A stretch of DNA of 64,000 nucleotides. It comes from Polyangiaceae bacterium (lineage in GTDB: Bacteria; Myxococcota_A; Polyangia; Polyangiales; Polyangiaceae). Numbering within the stretch: position 1 is the stretch's first letter; each line of letters begins with the position of its first letter. Below the pieces are notes generated by a model. The model worked only from the letters and a program-made list of their open reading frames with translations. It was not told the origin of the DNA and ran no database searches. Location of the stretch: NCBI GenBank assembly GCA_015075635.1, contig JABTUA010000003.1:1488001-1552000 (forward strand), read 5' to 3'. A program made the position numbers and the translations under genes. Below are positions 48,811 through 55,875 of this stretch, piece after piece.

Positions 48811-49371
48811 TCAATCGTCGGCGACGCGCGGCGGCAGGCGCCCGCGGAAGCGATCGACGCCCCGCGCCACGACCCACAGCAAGACGAACAGCTCGAGCAA
48901 GGCCGCGACACCGAACAAGCCCGCCACCACCAGCGGCGGCCACGCGCGTTCGACGCGGAACTTCGGCGCGAACTCGGCCGCGTAGTCCGGGTCGATGCGC
49001 AGCGGGACGTTCTGCGGCGGGGTAGCGGCGTCGTAGAAGGCCTCGTTCACGTCGAAATCGTCCTCGAAGCCCTTGAACTGCACGGCCACCTTGAAGCTCG
49101 TGCTGTCGTCGCCCTCGACCAGCCACTTCCTGGCCAGGACGCCGGTGGCGTCGGTGCCGACGGTGTCGAGGTAGTGGACCCGAAGGTCCTGGGCGCTGAT
49201 GATCAGCGCAGCGGCCGCGATGCCCGCGCCGACGGCCACCGCCCAGTCCTTCAGATCCCAGCCGCCGCGACCGAGCTTCAACAGCGCGAGCACCCCGAGC
49301 GCGAGCGCGAGCGGCGCGACCTGGCCCATGGCCAGGAGGACGAACCAAGAGATCGGGCCCGCGCCGTCCAC
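48811..49371 (-). CDS. Three-span membrane protein of unknown function
   Basis: 186 residues. Hydrophobic helices at about 8-30 and 42-60, then a polar domain (65-140, HYLDTVGTDATG, SFKVAVQFKGFEDDFDV), and a third helix at about 143-168. The middle part is probably periplasmic. The start lies 4 bases after the ECF sigma stop on the same strand, so it may be the membrane partner of that sigma/anti-sigma protein. No family recognised. Confidence 0.75.
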   Translation of the reverse strand: MDGAGPISWFVLLAMGQVAPLALALGVLALLKLGRGGWDLKDWAVAVGAGIAAAALIISAQDLRVHYLDTVGTDATGVLARKWLVEGDDSTSFKVAVQFKGFEDDFDVNEAFYDAATPPQNVPLRIDPDYAAEFAPKFRVERAWPPLVVAGLFGVAALLELFVLLWVVARGVDRFRGRLPPRVADD

Positions 49372-49375
49372 GGAT

Positions 49376-50212
49376 CTAAGCGCGCTCCGGGGCCAGCTCT
49401 CTCAGCACCGCCCGCATCTGCCGCGCGACCAGCTCGCGGATCTCCTTGGACACCTCGGGCGCCGGTGAGGCCTGACACAGCGAGAGCGCGCGCCTGAGCG
49501 AGTCGCACCGGGCGCCGCAGCGCGGACAACCGGCGACGTGTTGCTCCATCTCCCGGCACACCTCCGGGCTCACGTCGTCCTCCAGGTGGCGAGACAAGAG
49601 CTCGACCACGTCGGGACAGCCAGCGTGGGGCGCCGGCGGCTCCGGCGCCAAGAGCGGCGAGATGCGCTCGCGCACCTGGGCGCGGGCGCGGTGGAGGCGG
49701 CTCTTCACCGCCTCGACGCTGAGCTCGAGGACCTTGCCCACCTCCGGGGCGGTCAGGCCCTCCACGTCGCGCAGGATCAGCACCTCGCGGTACATCGGCT
49801 CGAGCTCGTCGATGGCGCGCTCGAGCGCGGCCTCGATCTCGCGCGAGGCCGCCTGCTCGTCGGGGGCGCGCGCGTCCACCAGCTCCGGAACCCCCTCGGC
49901 GCGGAGCTCGTGGAGCGGCTCGTGGACGCTGGGCTCGCCGACGTTCCGGCGCCGGCGCTTGATGCAGTAGCTGCGCGCGATGGTGTAGAGCCAGGTGGAG
50001 AGCGAGCTCTGGCCGCGGAAGTCCCGCAGGTTCCGCGCCGCTGCCAGGAGCGTGTCTTGCACGATCTCCTGGGCGTCCTGCTCGTGGCGGCACATCTTCA
50101 TGCCGAAGCGGTAGATGCTGGGCGAGTAGCGGTTGATCAGCTCCGTGAGGGCGTCGTCGTCTCCGCGCTGCGCCGCCTCGAGCAGCGCTCGCTCGTCCAT
50201 CTGGGCAGCCAT
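49376..50212 (-). CDS. ECF sigma factor with fused zinc-binding anti-sigma (ZAS/zf-HC2) domain
   Basis: 278 residues from the ATG at 50212. Sigma region 2 (about 12-80) has RYSPSIYRFGMKMCRHEQDAQEI and FRGQSSLSTWLYTIARSYC; region 4 (about 125-180) has LEPMYREVLILRDVEGLTAPEVG and SVEAVKSRLHRAR. Residues 190-235 add a zinc motif H-x3-C-x2-C (HVAGCPRCGARC) preceded by CPDVVELLSRHLEDDVS, the anti-sigma zf-HC2 pattern. A sigma factor carrying its own inhibitor is rare, reminiscent of CorE-type sigma factors of myxobacteria with Cys-rich tails that sense copper. It is divergent from nadE and precedes a membrane protein by 4 bases. Confidence 0.88.
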   Translation of the reverse strand: MAAQMDERALLEAAQRGDDDALTELINRYSPSIYRFGMKMCRHEQDAQEIVQDTLLAAARNLRDFRGQSSLSTWLYTIARSYCIKRRRRNVGEPSVHEPLHELRAEGVPELVDARAPDEQAASREIEAALERAIDELEPMYREVLILRDVEGLTAPEVGKVLELSVEAVKSRLHRARAQVRERISPLLAPEPPAPHAGCPDVVELLSRHLEDDVSPEVCREMEQHVAGCPRCGARCDSLRRALSLCQASPAPEVSKEIRELVARQMRAVLRELAPERA

Positions 50213-50231
50213 GGGCGGGAAGCGTGCCAGC

Positions 50232-50260
50232 TTGACAGCCTCCGCGGAAGGGCGACGATG
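50232..50260 (+). promoter_or_regulatory. Weak sigma70-type promoter candidate for nadE
   Basis: A perfect -35 TTGACA (50232-50237) is followed after 17 bases by ACGATG, a poor -10. The predicted transcript start is about 15 bases ahead of the nadE ATG. It is weak evidence because of the -10. Confidence 0.3.
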
Positions 50261-50283
50261 GGGCACCCGAGCCCGAGCCCGTC

Positions 50284-52278
50284 ATGCGCCTGGTCAAAGT
50301 CGCCGCCGCCACGCTGAATCAGACGCCGCTCGACTGGGAGGGGAACCGGCGCAACATCGTCTCGGCCGTCGACGCGGCCCGCGCTTCGGGCGTCGGCATC
50401 CTGTGCCTGCCGGAGCTCTGCATCTCGGGCTACGGGTGCGAGGACATGTTCCTGTCGCCGAGCGTGCTCGCGACCTGCCAGGACGTGCTGGCGGAGGTCA
50501 TGCCGCACACGCGCGGCCTGGTGGTGAGCCTGGGCCTGCCGATCCGGCACAACAAGGCCGTCTTCAACTGCTGTGCGTTGGTCGCCGACGGGCACCTGCT
50601 CGGCTTCGTCGCCAAGCGCGCGCTGGCCGGAGACGGCATCCACTACGAGCCTCGCTGGTTCAAGCCCTGGCCGCGCGGCAAGCGCGGAGTCACGGGGGTG
50701 GCGGGCGCCAGCGTCCCCATTGGCGACATCCACTTCGACTGCGGAGGCATCAAGATCGGCTTCGAGATCTGCGAGGACGCCTGGATCGCCCACCGACCGG
50801 GAGCGGAGCTGTCGCTCGACGCGGTGGACGTGATCTTGAACCCTTCGGCGAGCCACTTCGCGTTCGGAAAGAAGGAGGTGCGGCGCCGGCTGGTGCTGGA
50901 GGGCTCCCGGGCGTTCGGCGTCACCTACGTCTACTCGAACCTGGTGGGCAACGAGGCCGGGCGGGCCATCTACGATGGCGACGCGCTGATCGGCTCCGGC
51001 GGCCAGCTCCTCGCGTCGTCGCCGCGCTTCTCGTTTGCCGACTTCTCGCTGGTCACCGCAACGGTGGACGTGGACCTCACCCGCAGCCGACACGGTTGGC
51101 TGTCGAGCTTCCAGCCGCAGGTGGACGCCGAAACGGGGGAGTGCGTGAGCGTGGCGCACCAGTACCCGGAGGCCCACATCGAACCAGTCGGTCTGTCCGA
51201 GGCGGCATGGGAGTCGAGCCCGGAGCTCAAGGAGGAGGAGTTCGCGCGCAGCGTGTCCTTGGCGCTGTTCGACTACCTGCGCAAGAGCCGCTCTCAGGGC
51301 TTCGTCATCTCGCTCTCCGGCGGCGCGGACTCGAGCGCGGTCGCGTGTCTGGTCGCCATGGCGGTGCGCTTCGCGGTCCGCGAGCTCGGGCTGCCGCGGG
51401 TGGCGGAGAAGCTCGCGCACGTGAAGGGCGCGGCAGACTGCAAGGACGAGCGCGCGCTGGTGGGGCTCCTGCTCACCACGGCCTACCAGCCCACCAAGAA
51501 CAGCGGCAGCGTGACCCGAGACGCCGCCCAGGCGGTGGCCGACGCGCTCGGCGCGCGGCACCTCACGCTCGACGTGGACGCCCTGGTCGAGGGCTACGTG
51601 AAGCTGGGCGAACGCGCGGTGAGCCGGCCGCTCTCGTGGGAGCGCGACGACATCGCGCTCCAGAACATCCAGGCCCGGGTGCGGGCACCGAGCGTCTGGC
51701 TCTTGGCCAACATCCTGAACGCGCTCTTGCTCTCGACCAGCAACCGCTCCGAGGCCGCGGTCGGCTACGCCACCATGGACGGCGACACGGCGGGCGGCCT
51801 CAGCCCCATCGCCGGCATCGACAAGGCCTACCTCCGGCGCTGGCTGGTCTGGCTCGAGAAGGAAGGCCCTGCTGGGCTCGGGCCCATCCCTGCGCTCGAG
51901 GCGGTCAACGTGCAACAGCCCACGGCCGAGCTCCGCCCGGCGGCATCGCACCAGACGGACGAGGGCGATCTCATGCCCTACGTATTGCTCGACGCCATCG
52001 AGCGCGCGGCGATCCGCGACAAGCGCTCACCGCTCGAGGTCTGGCAGCTGATGCGGGCCGAGTTCCCGGACTACGGCGACGAGCAGCTCGTCACCTGGAT
52101 CGAGCGCTTCTTCCGCCTCTTCAGCCGCAACCAGTGGAAGCGCGAGCGCTACGCGCCGAGCTTCCACGTCGACGACGAGAGCCTGGACCCGAAGACCTGG
52201 TGCCGCTTCCCGATCCTGAGCGGGGGCTTCGAGCGCGAGCTCGCCGAGCTCAGAGCGCGGGTCGGGAAGGGGTCGTGA
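50284..52278 (+). CDS. nadE: Glutamine-dependent NAD+ synthetase
   Basis: 664 residues. N-terminal glutaminase of the nitrilase family: Glu in LPELCISGYGCED, Lys in FVAKRALAGDGIHY, Cys in GFEICEDAWIA. C-terminal ATP-pyrophosphatase: SGGADSSAVACLV and a C-terminal region SNRSEAAVGYATMDGD. It makes NAD from deamido-NAD and glutamine. Length is as in the bacterial two-domain enzymes. It starts the operon with the Nudix regulator and HD protein (GTGA overlaps at 52275 and 52952). The ATG at 50284 is close to the divergent ECF gene. Confidence 0.96.
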   Translation: MRLVKVAAATLNQTPLDWEGNRRNIVSAVDAARASGVGILCLPELCISGYGCEDMFLSPSVLATCQDVLAEVMPHTRGLVVSLGLPIRHNKAVFNCCALVADGHLLGFVAKRALAGDGIHYEPRWFKPWPRGKRGVTGVAGASVPIGDIHFDCGGIKIGFEICEDAWIAHRPGAELSLDAVDVILNPSASHFAFGKKEVRRRLVLEGSRAFGVTYVYSNLVGNEAGRAIYDGDALIGSGGQLLASSPRFSFADFSLVTATVDVDLTRSRHGWLSSFQPQVDAETGECVSVAHQYPEAHIEPVGLSEAAWESSPELKEEEFARSVSLALFDYLRKSRSQGFVISLSGGADSSAVACLVAMAVRFAVRELGLPRVAEKLAHVKGAADCKDERALVGLLLTTAYQPTKNSGSVTRDAAQAVADALGARHLTLDVDALVEGYVKLGERAVSRPLSWERDDIALQNIQARVRAPSVWLLANILNALLLSTSNRSEAAVGYATMDGDTAGGLSPIAGIDKAYLRRWLVWLEKEGPAGLGPIPALEAVNVQQPTAELRPAASHQTDEGDLMPYVLLDAIERAAIRDKRSPLEVWQLMRAEFPDYGDEQLVTWIERFFRLFSRNQWKRERYAPSFHVDDESLDPKTWCRFPILSGGFERELAELRARVGKGS

Positions 52279-52955
52279 GCGAGTACCCCAGGCCGATGTT
52301 CGCGGCCGACGTCGTGGCGCTGGGCTTCGACGGGGCAGAGCTCCGGGTGCTGCTCATCCAGCGCGGACACGAGCCGTTCGCCGGCCGCTGGGCGCTGCCG
52401 GGCGGCTTCGTCGAGCCGACGGAGAGCGCGGAGCAGGCCGCCGTGCGCGAGCTCCGGGAGGAGACCGGGCTCGAGGGCGTCGCGGTCGAGCAGCTCCACA
52501 CCTTCAGCCAGCCCGGGCGAGATCCGCGCGGCTGGGTGGTGAGCGTCGCGCACCTGGCGCTCCTGCGCCTGCCGGAGCACACACCGGCCGCGGGGGACGA
52601 CGCGCGACGCGCGGAGTGGCTGCCGGTGAGGAAGGCCAAGGACTTGGCCTTCGATCACGACGAGGCGCTGCGGCTGGCGTTGGCGCGCGTGCGCGCGCGC
52701 GCGGAGCGCTACCCGTTCGGCGCGGAGCTCCTGCCTCCACGCTTCACGCTGCGGGAGCTCCTGGCGCTCCACAGCGCCGTCGTCGGCGAGGGGCTCGACA
52801 AGCGCAACTTCCAGCGCAAGGTCCTCGCCTGGCCGGCGCTGGTGCCGCTCGACGAGCGCGAGAGCGGCGTCCGCCACCGCCGCGCGCGCTACTACCGCTT
52901 CGACGGCCGGCGCATGCGCCCCTTCGCGCGGGCGGAGACCGGGGAGAGCTCGTGA
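52275..52955 (+). CDS. Nudix hydrolase with NrtR-type winged-helix C-terminus
   Basis: 226 residues, GTG start overlapping nadE. The Nudix box is intact: GGFVEPTESAEQAAVRELREETGL pattern with REL and EE in place (about 39-61). The C-terminal 80 residues form a winged helix (FTLRELLALHSAVVGEG, KRNFQRKVLAW) as in NrtR, the Nudix-related repressor of NAD genes, which senses ADP-ribose. NrtR often has a degenerate box; this one still looks able to hydrolyse ADP-ribose or NADH-like compounds. Being coupled to nadE supports a role in NAD control. A regulator or an enzyme cannot be decided from sequence. Confidence 0.85.
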   Translation: MSEYPRPMFAADVVALGFDGAELRVLLIQRGHEPFAGRWALPGGFVEPTESAEQAAVRELREETGLEGVAVEQLHTFSQPGRDPRGWVVSVAHLALLRLPEHTPAAGDDARRAEWLPVRKAKDLAFDHDEALRLALARVRARAERYPFGAELLPPRFTLRELLALHSAVVGEGLDKRNFQRKVLAWPALVPLDERESGVRHRRARYYRFDGRRMRPFARAETGESS

Positions 52956-53617
52956 GCGCCGAGGCGCTCGCCGAGCGCGAGCTGCCGGGACTCTTGGCCG
53001 AAGCTCGCGCCGCCCTCGGCGACGATCCCGGGCACGACCTGCAGCATGCCTTGCGCGTGGCGAGCTGGACCTTGCGCTTGGGCGAGGGCGCCATTCCGCC
53101 GCGCCTGGCGTTGGCGGCGGCGCTCCTGCACGACGTGGTCAACCTGCCCAAGGACTCACCGGAGCGCGCGTTGGCCAGCACGCGCTCCGCGGACGTCGCC
53201 CGCGAGACGCTGCCGCGGCACGGGTTCTCGGCCGAGGAGGTCGAGCTCGTGGCGGAGGCCATTCGCGACCACAGCTTCAGCCGCGGCGTGACGCCGAAGA
53301 GCCTGCTCGGCCAGGCGTTGCAGGACGCCGATCGCCTGGAAGCGCTCGGAGCGCTGGGCCTCATGCGCTGCATCTCCACCGGCGCGCGAATGGGAGCGCG
53401 CTACTTCCACCCCCAAGACGTGTGGGCAGAAACGCGCCCGCTCGACGACAAGCGCTACTCCGTCGACCACTTCTTCACCAAGCTCCTCGCACTGCCGGCC
53501 AGCATGACCACCGAAGCGGGGAGGCGCGAGGCGGAACGGCGCGCGGAGTTTCTGCGGGCTTTCCTGCGAGCGCTGGCCAGCGAGCTCGACGAGCCGCTGC
53601 CGGACGGGCGGCGGTAG
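52952..53617 (+). CDS. HD-domain phosphohydrolase (YedJ-like)
   Basis: 221 residues, GTG start overlapping the Nudix gene. HD motif in LLHDVVNLPKDSP with a preceding HDLQHALRVASW and a third Asp in ALQDADRLEALGALG. This is the HD family of cytoplasmic phosphohydrolases/nucleotidases. Third gene of the nadE operon. A nucleotide substrate is likely in this context (inference). Confidence 0.85.
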   Translation: MSAEALAERELPGLLAEARAALGDDPGHDLQHALRVASWTLRLGEGAIPPRLALAAALLHDVVNLPKDSPERALASTRSADVARETLPRHGFSAEEVELVAEAIRDHSFSRGVTPKSLLGQALQDADRLEALGALGLMRCISTGARMGARYFHPQDVWAETRPLDDKRYSVDHFFTKLLALPASMTTEAGRREAERRAEFLRAFLRALASELDEPLPDGRR

Positions 53618-53640
53618 AACGGGGAGCGCATCGACCGCGC

Positions 53641-53973
53641 TCAGTGCAGACGCAGCGACCAATGGCACTGGCGGCTGAGCAACGGCTCGAGCTCGCGCCC
53701 CTCCTTCGCGTCCACGGTCCGCGCCGTGCTCGGCCAGTTGAACGTGCGGCCGAGCGTTGCGTTCCGCATGCACGCGCACATCCAGTCACCGCCCGGGCCG
53801 TCGCGCGTGCACGCGACCTCGCGCCGGTGACCATCCGAGCACGCGTCCAGCGAGAGAGTGCCGGGGATCTGGCCCGTCAGCGTGGCACAGCGCGGGTCCG
53901 GGTCGCTGCAGGCAAGCAAGGCCGCGATGACCGCGAGCCCAGCCAGCACGACGGAAGCGCGACGCGAGGACAC
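53641..53973 (-). CDS. Small lipoprotein, Cys-rich
   Basis: 110 residues. Signal MSSRRASVVLAGLAVIAALLAC gives a lipidated Cys at 22. The mature part has six further Cys (CATLTG, DACSDG, VACTRD, MCACMRN, QCHW), suggesting three disulphides. No known family. It converges on the nadE operon with a 23-base gap. Confidence 0.7.
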   Translation of the reverse strand: MSSRRASVVLAGLAVIAALLACSDPDPRCATLTGQIPGTLSLDACSDGHRREVACTRDGPGGDWMCACMRNATLGRTFNWPSTARTVDAKEGRELEPLLSRQCHWSLRLH

Positions 53974-54050
53974 GCGCGTACAATAGACGAGCTCGGGCGC
54001 GATGCGCTGCGGGTTCGGAGGTCGAGCCCGCCGCCTGGTATGCTCCGGGC

Positions 54051-54119
54051 GTGTTCACCTGCCCGGTCTGCGCGCGGGTCTACGCCAAGCCAGGCAGGGA
54101 GTCCCCCGACGACTGCTGA
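54051..54119 (+). CDS. 22-residue zinc-ribbon-like micro-ORF
   Basis: A GTG at 54051 opens MFTCPVCARVYAKPGRESPDDC followed by a stop. The CPVC knuckle with a later Cys resembles half a zinc ribbon. No Shine-Dalgarno sequence is present. Such short frames arise by chance in this base composition. Confidence 0.2.
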   Translation: MFTCPVCARVYAKPGRESPDDC

Positions 54120-54122
54120 GGG

Positions 54123-54269
54123 TCAGAGCGCGTCCACCTCGAAGCAATCGAGGCCGAGCTCGACCGCTTCGAACGTGTCTTCGTCCTCGTCGTCTGGGAC
54201 CGGCAGCACCAGCCCGGGCTCGTCGTCGGCTTCGAAGCGGAGGGCCTGGGTGGGAGGTCGTCGGGTCAC
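54123..54269 (-). CDS. 48-residue acidic protein
   Basis: From the GTG at 54269 (Shine-Dalgarno GCGAGG six bases upstream) the frame reads MTRRPPTQALRFEADD, then a run of Glu/Asp (PVPDDEDEDTFEAVEL) and GLDCFEVDAL. The net charge is strongly negative. Codon usage fits the strand. No family is recognised. Confidence 0.4.
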   Translation of the reverse strand: MTRRPPTQALRFEADDEPGLVLPVPDDEDEDTFEAVELGLDCFEVDAL

Positions 54270-54365
54270 ACTGCACCTCGCCTCACCGGCATGCCTCGAC
54301 TCGGCGCGATGGGCCAAGAAATCGACGTTCCGGCGCCGGCGCCGGCCCCGGTGTATCATTGCGGA

Positions 54366-55676
54366 GTGGTGCGGGCGCTGCTCGGATTCGTTCTCTTCGC
54401 GCTGTTCTGCGCCTGCTCGGCCACCGAGGAGCAGGCCGAGCCGGGAGAGCCCACGGACGGCGGCAAGTCGGACGCGGGGGATGGCGGCTCGACGTGTACA
54501 CCGAGCTGCAAGGACAAGGCGTGCGGGCCGGACGGCTGCGGCAACCTGTGCGGCACCTGCTGGGGCGACGCGTTCTGCGCGGCGGACGGCACCGTGTGTC
54601 AGCCCACCTGCGCCGGGTCGTGCGCGGGCAAGCAGTGCGGCGACAACGGCTGCGGGAGCTCCTGCGGTACCTGCCCGAAGTTCTGCGCGCTGGGCGCTTG
54701 CGTGGACGTCTGTTTGCCGAGCTGTACCGGCAAGCAGTGTGGCGACGACGGCTGCGGCGGAAGCTGCGGCAGCTGTCCCAGCGGGCAGGCGTGCGTCAAC
54801 GGCCAGTGCAACTCCACCTGCGCCCCCAAGTGCAGCGGCAAGACCTGCGGGCCGGACGGCTGCGGGGGCAGCTGCGGGACCTGTTCCAGCGGCCAGGTCT
54901 GCAACACCAGCACGGGCGTGTGCGGCGCGAGCTGCACGCCGTCGTGCTCGGGGAAGGTCTGCGGGTCCGACGGCTGCGGCGGCCTGTGCGGCACCTGTCC
55001 CTCCGGGCAGGGGTGTAGCGGCGGGGCCTGCCTCTGCGATCCGCAGTGCGGCACCAAGAAGTGCGGGCCCGATGCCTGCGGCGGCTCGTGTGGCTCGTGC
55101 GCGTCGGGACAGACGTGCACCAGCGGCACCTGCACCTGCGTACCCCAGTGCAGCGGCAAGCAGTGTGGGTCGGATGGCTGCGGAGGCTCCTGCGGCAGTT
55201 GCTCGGCGACCCAGGCCTGTTCGAACGGCACCTGCGTCTGCGCGCCGCAGTGCAGCGGCAAGGAGTGCGGCTCGGACGGCTGCGGCGGGTCGTGCGGCAG
55301 CTGCCCCAGCGGCAAGACCTGTAGCGGCAGCAGCTGTGTGTGCAGCGCAACGCTCCAGGCGGGCCAGTCGCTCGGGGCGGGCCAAACGCTGACGAACTGC
55401 AAGGGCAACGTGACCCTGGCGATGCAGGGCGACGGGAACCTGGTCGTCTACGGTCCGCCCGGCGCGCTCTGGTCGTCGAACACCGCGGGCACGCCCGCCA
55501 ACGTCGCCGTCATGCAGGGGGACGGCAACTTCGTGCTGTACTCCGGGAGCACGCCGTATTGGTCGTCCAACACCGCCGGCTATTCGGGTGCGTACCTGGT
55601 CGTGCAGGACGACGGCAACGTGGTCATCTACGCCGGCAGCACCGCGGTCTGGTCCACCGGCACCTGCTGTTACTGA
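54366..55676 (+). CDS. Lipoprotein with eight Cys-rich repeats and a C-terminal B-lectin domain
   Basis: 436 residues from the GTG at 54366 (a second GTG is at 54369). Lipoprotein signal VVRALLGFVLFALFCAC. Residues 40-335 hold eight copies of a unit of about 33-37 residues with the core KxCGxDGCGGxCGxC (variants GPDGCG, GDNGCG, GSDGCG). About eight Cys per unit suggests stacked disulphide domains. Residues 340-436 form a bulb-type mannose-binding lectin: all three sites QGDGNLVVY, QGDGNFVLY and QDDGNVVIY keep Q-D-N-V-Y. It is exported and lipid-anchored, with the lectin away from the membrane. Binding of mannose-containing surface glycans is inferred. Similar Cys repeats occur in other myxobacterial surface proteins. 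Confidence 0.82.
   Translation: MVRALLGFVLFALFCACSATEEQAEPGEPTDGGKSDAGDGGSTCTPSCKDKACGPDGCGNLCGTCWGDAFCAADGTVCQPTCAGSCAGKQCGDNGCGSSCGTCPKFCALGACVDVCLPSCTGKQCGDDGCGGSCGSCPSGQACVNGQCNSTCAPKCSGKTCGPDGCGGSCGTCSSGQVCNTSTGVCGASCTPSCSGKVCGSDGCGGLCGTCPSGQGCSGGACLCDPQCGTKKCGPDACGGSCGSCASGQTCTSGTCTCVPQCSGKQCGSDGCGGSCGSCSATQACSNGTCVCAPQCSGKECGSDGCGGSCGSCPSGKTCSGSSCVCSATLQAGQSLGAGQTLTNCKGNVTLAMQGDGNLVVYGPPGALWSSNTAGTPANVAVMQGDGNFVLYSGSTPYWSSNTAGYSGAYLVVQDDGNVVIYAGSTAVWSTGTCCY
54495..55350 (+). repeat. Eight tandem Cys-rich coding repeats
   Basis: Units about 100-111 bases long encode the Cys modules of the lipoprotein. The centre, GACGGCTGCGGCGG, recurs with few changes. The units are alike enough for recombinational copy-number change. 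Confidence 0.75.
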
Positions 55677-55794
55677 ATCGGCGCCCGCGGAACCGATTGC
55701 CCGGTACGAGCCGCTCGGCGGTCAGCCGAGCCCCAGGACTAGTGAGCAGTCTTGCCATGATCAGATCGCGATCCGCCGCTGAGACCGGAGTGTG

Positions 55795-55825
55795 AGAACC
55801 GGCCGGGACCGGCGCCGGCCGTTCT
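55795..55825. terminator. GC-rich hairpin between convergent genes
   Basis: AGAACCGGCCGG and CCGGCCGTTCT pair with one bulge over a short loop. It lies between the lectin gene and the convergent L,D-transpeptidase gene. No T-run follows on either side, so termination is probable but not certain. Confidence 0.45.
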
Positions 55826-55875
55826 GACAGAGTGGAAGTGTCGCGTGGCGGTTGCTGTCGTCAACGGAGTGAGAA

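Noticed and set aside
48780-48911. N-terminal extension of the alpha/beta hydrolase
   Set aside because: The Cys/Ser-rich extension is antisense-like and overlaps the membrane protein gene. The ATG at 48779 starts the fold.
54495-55350. CRISPR-like repeats in the Cys-rich protein
   Set aside because: The units are in frame, diverged and protein-coding. There are no unique spacers or cas genes.
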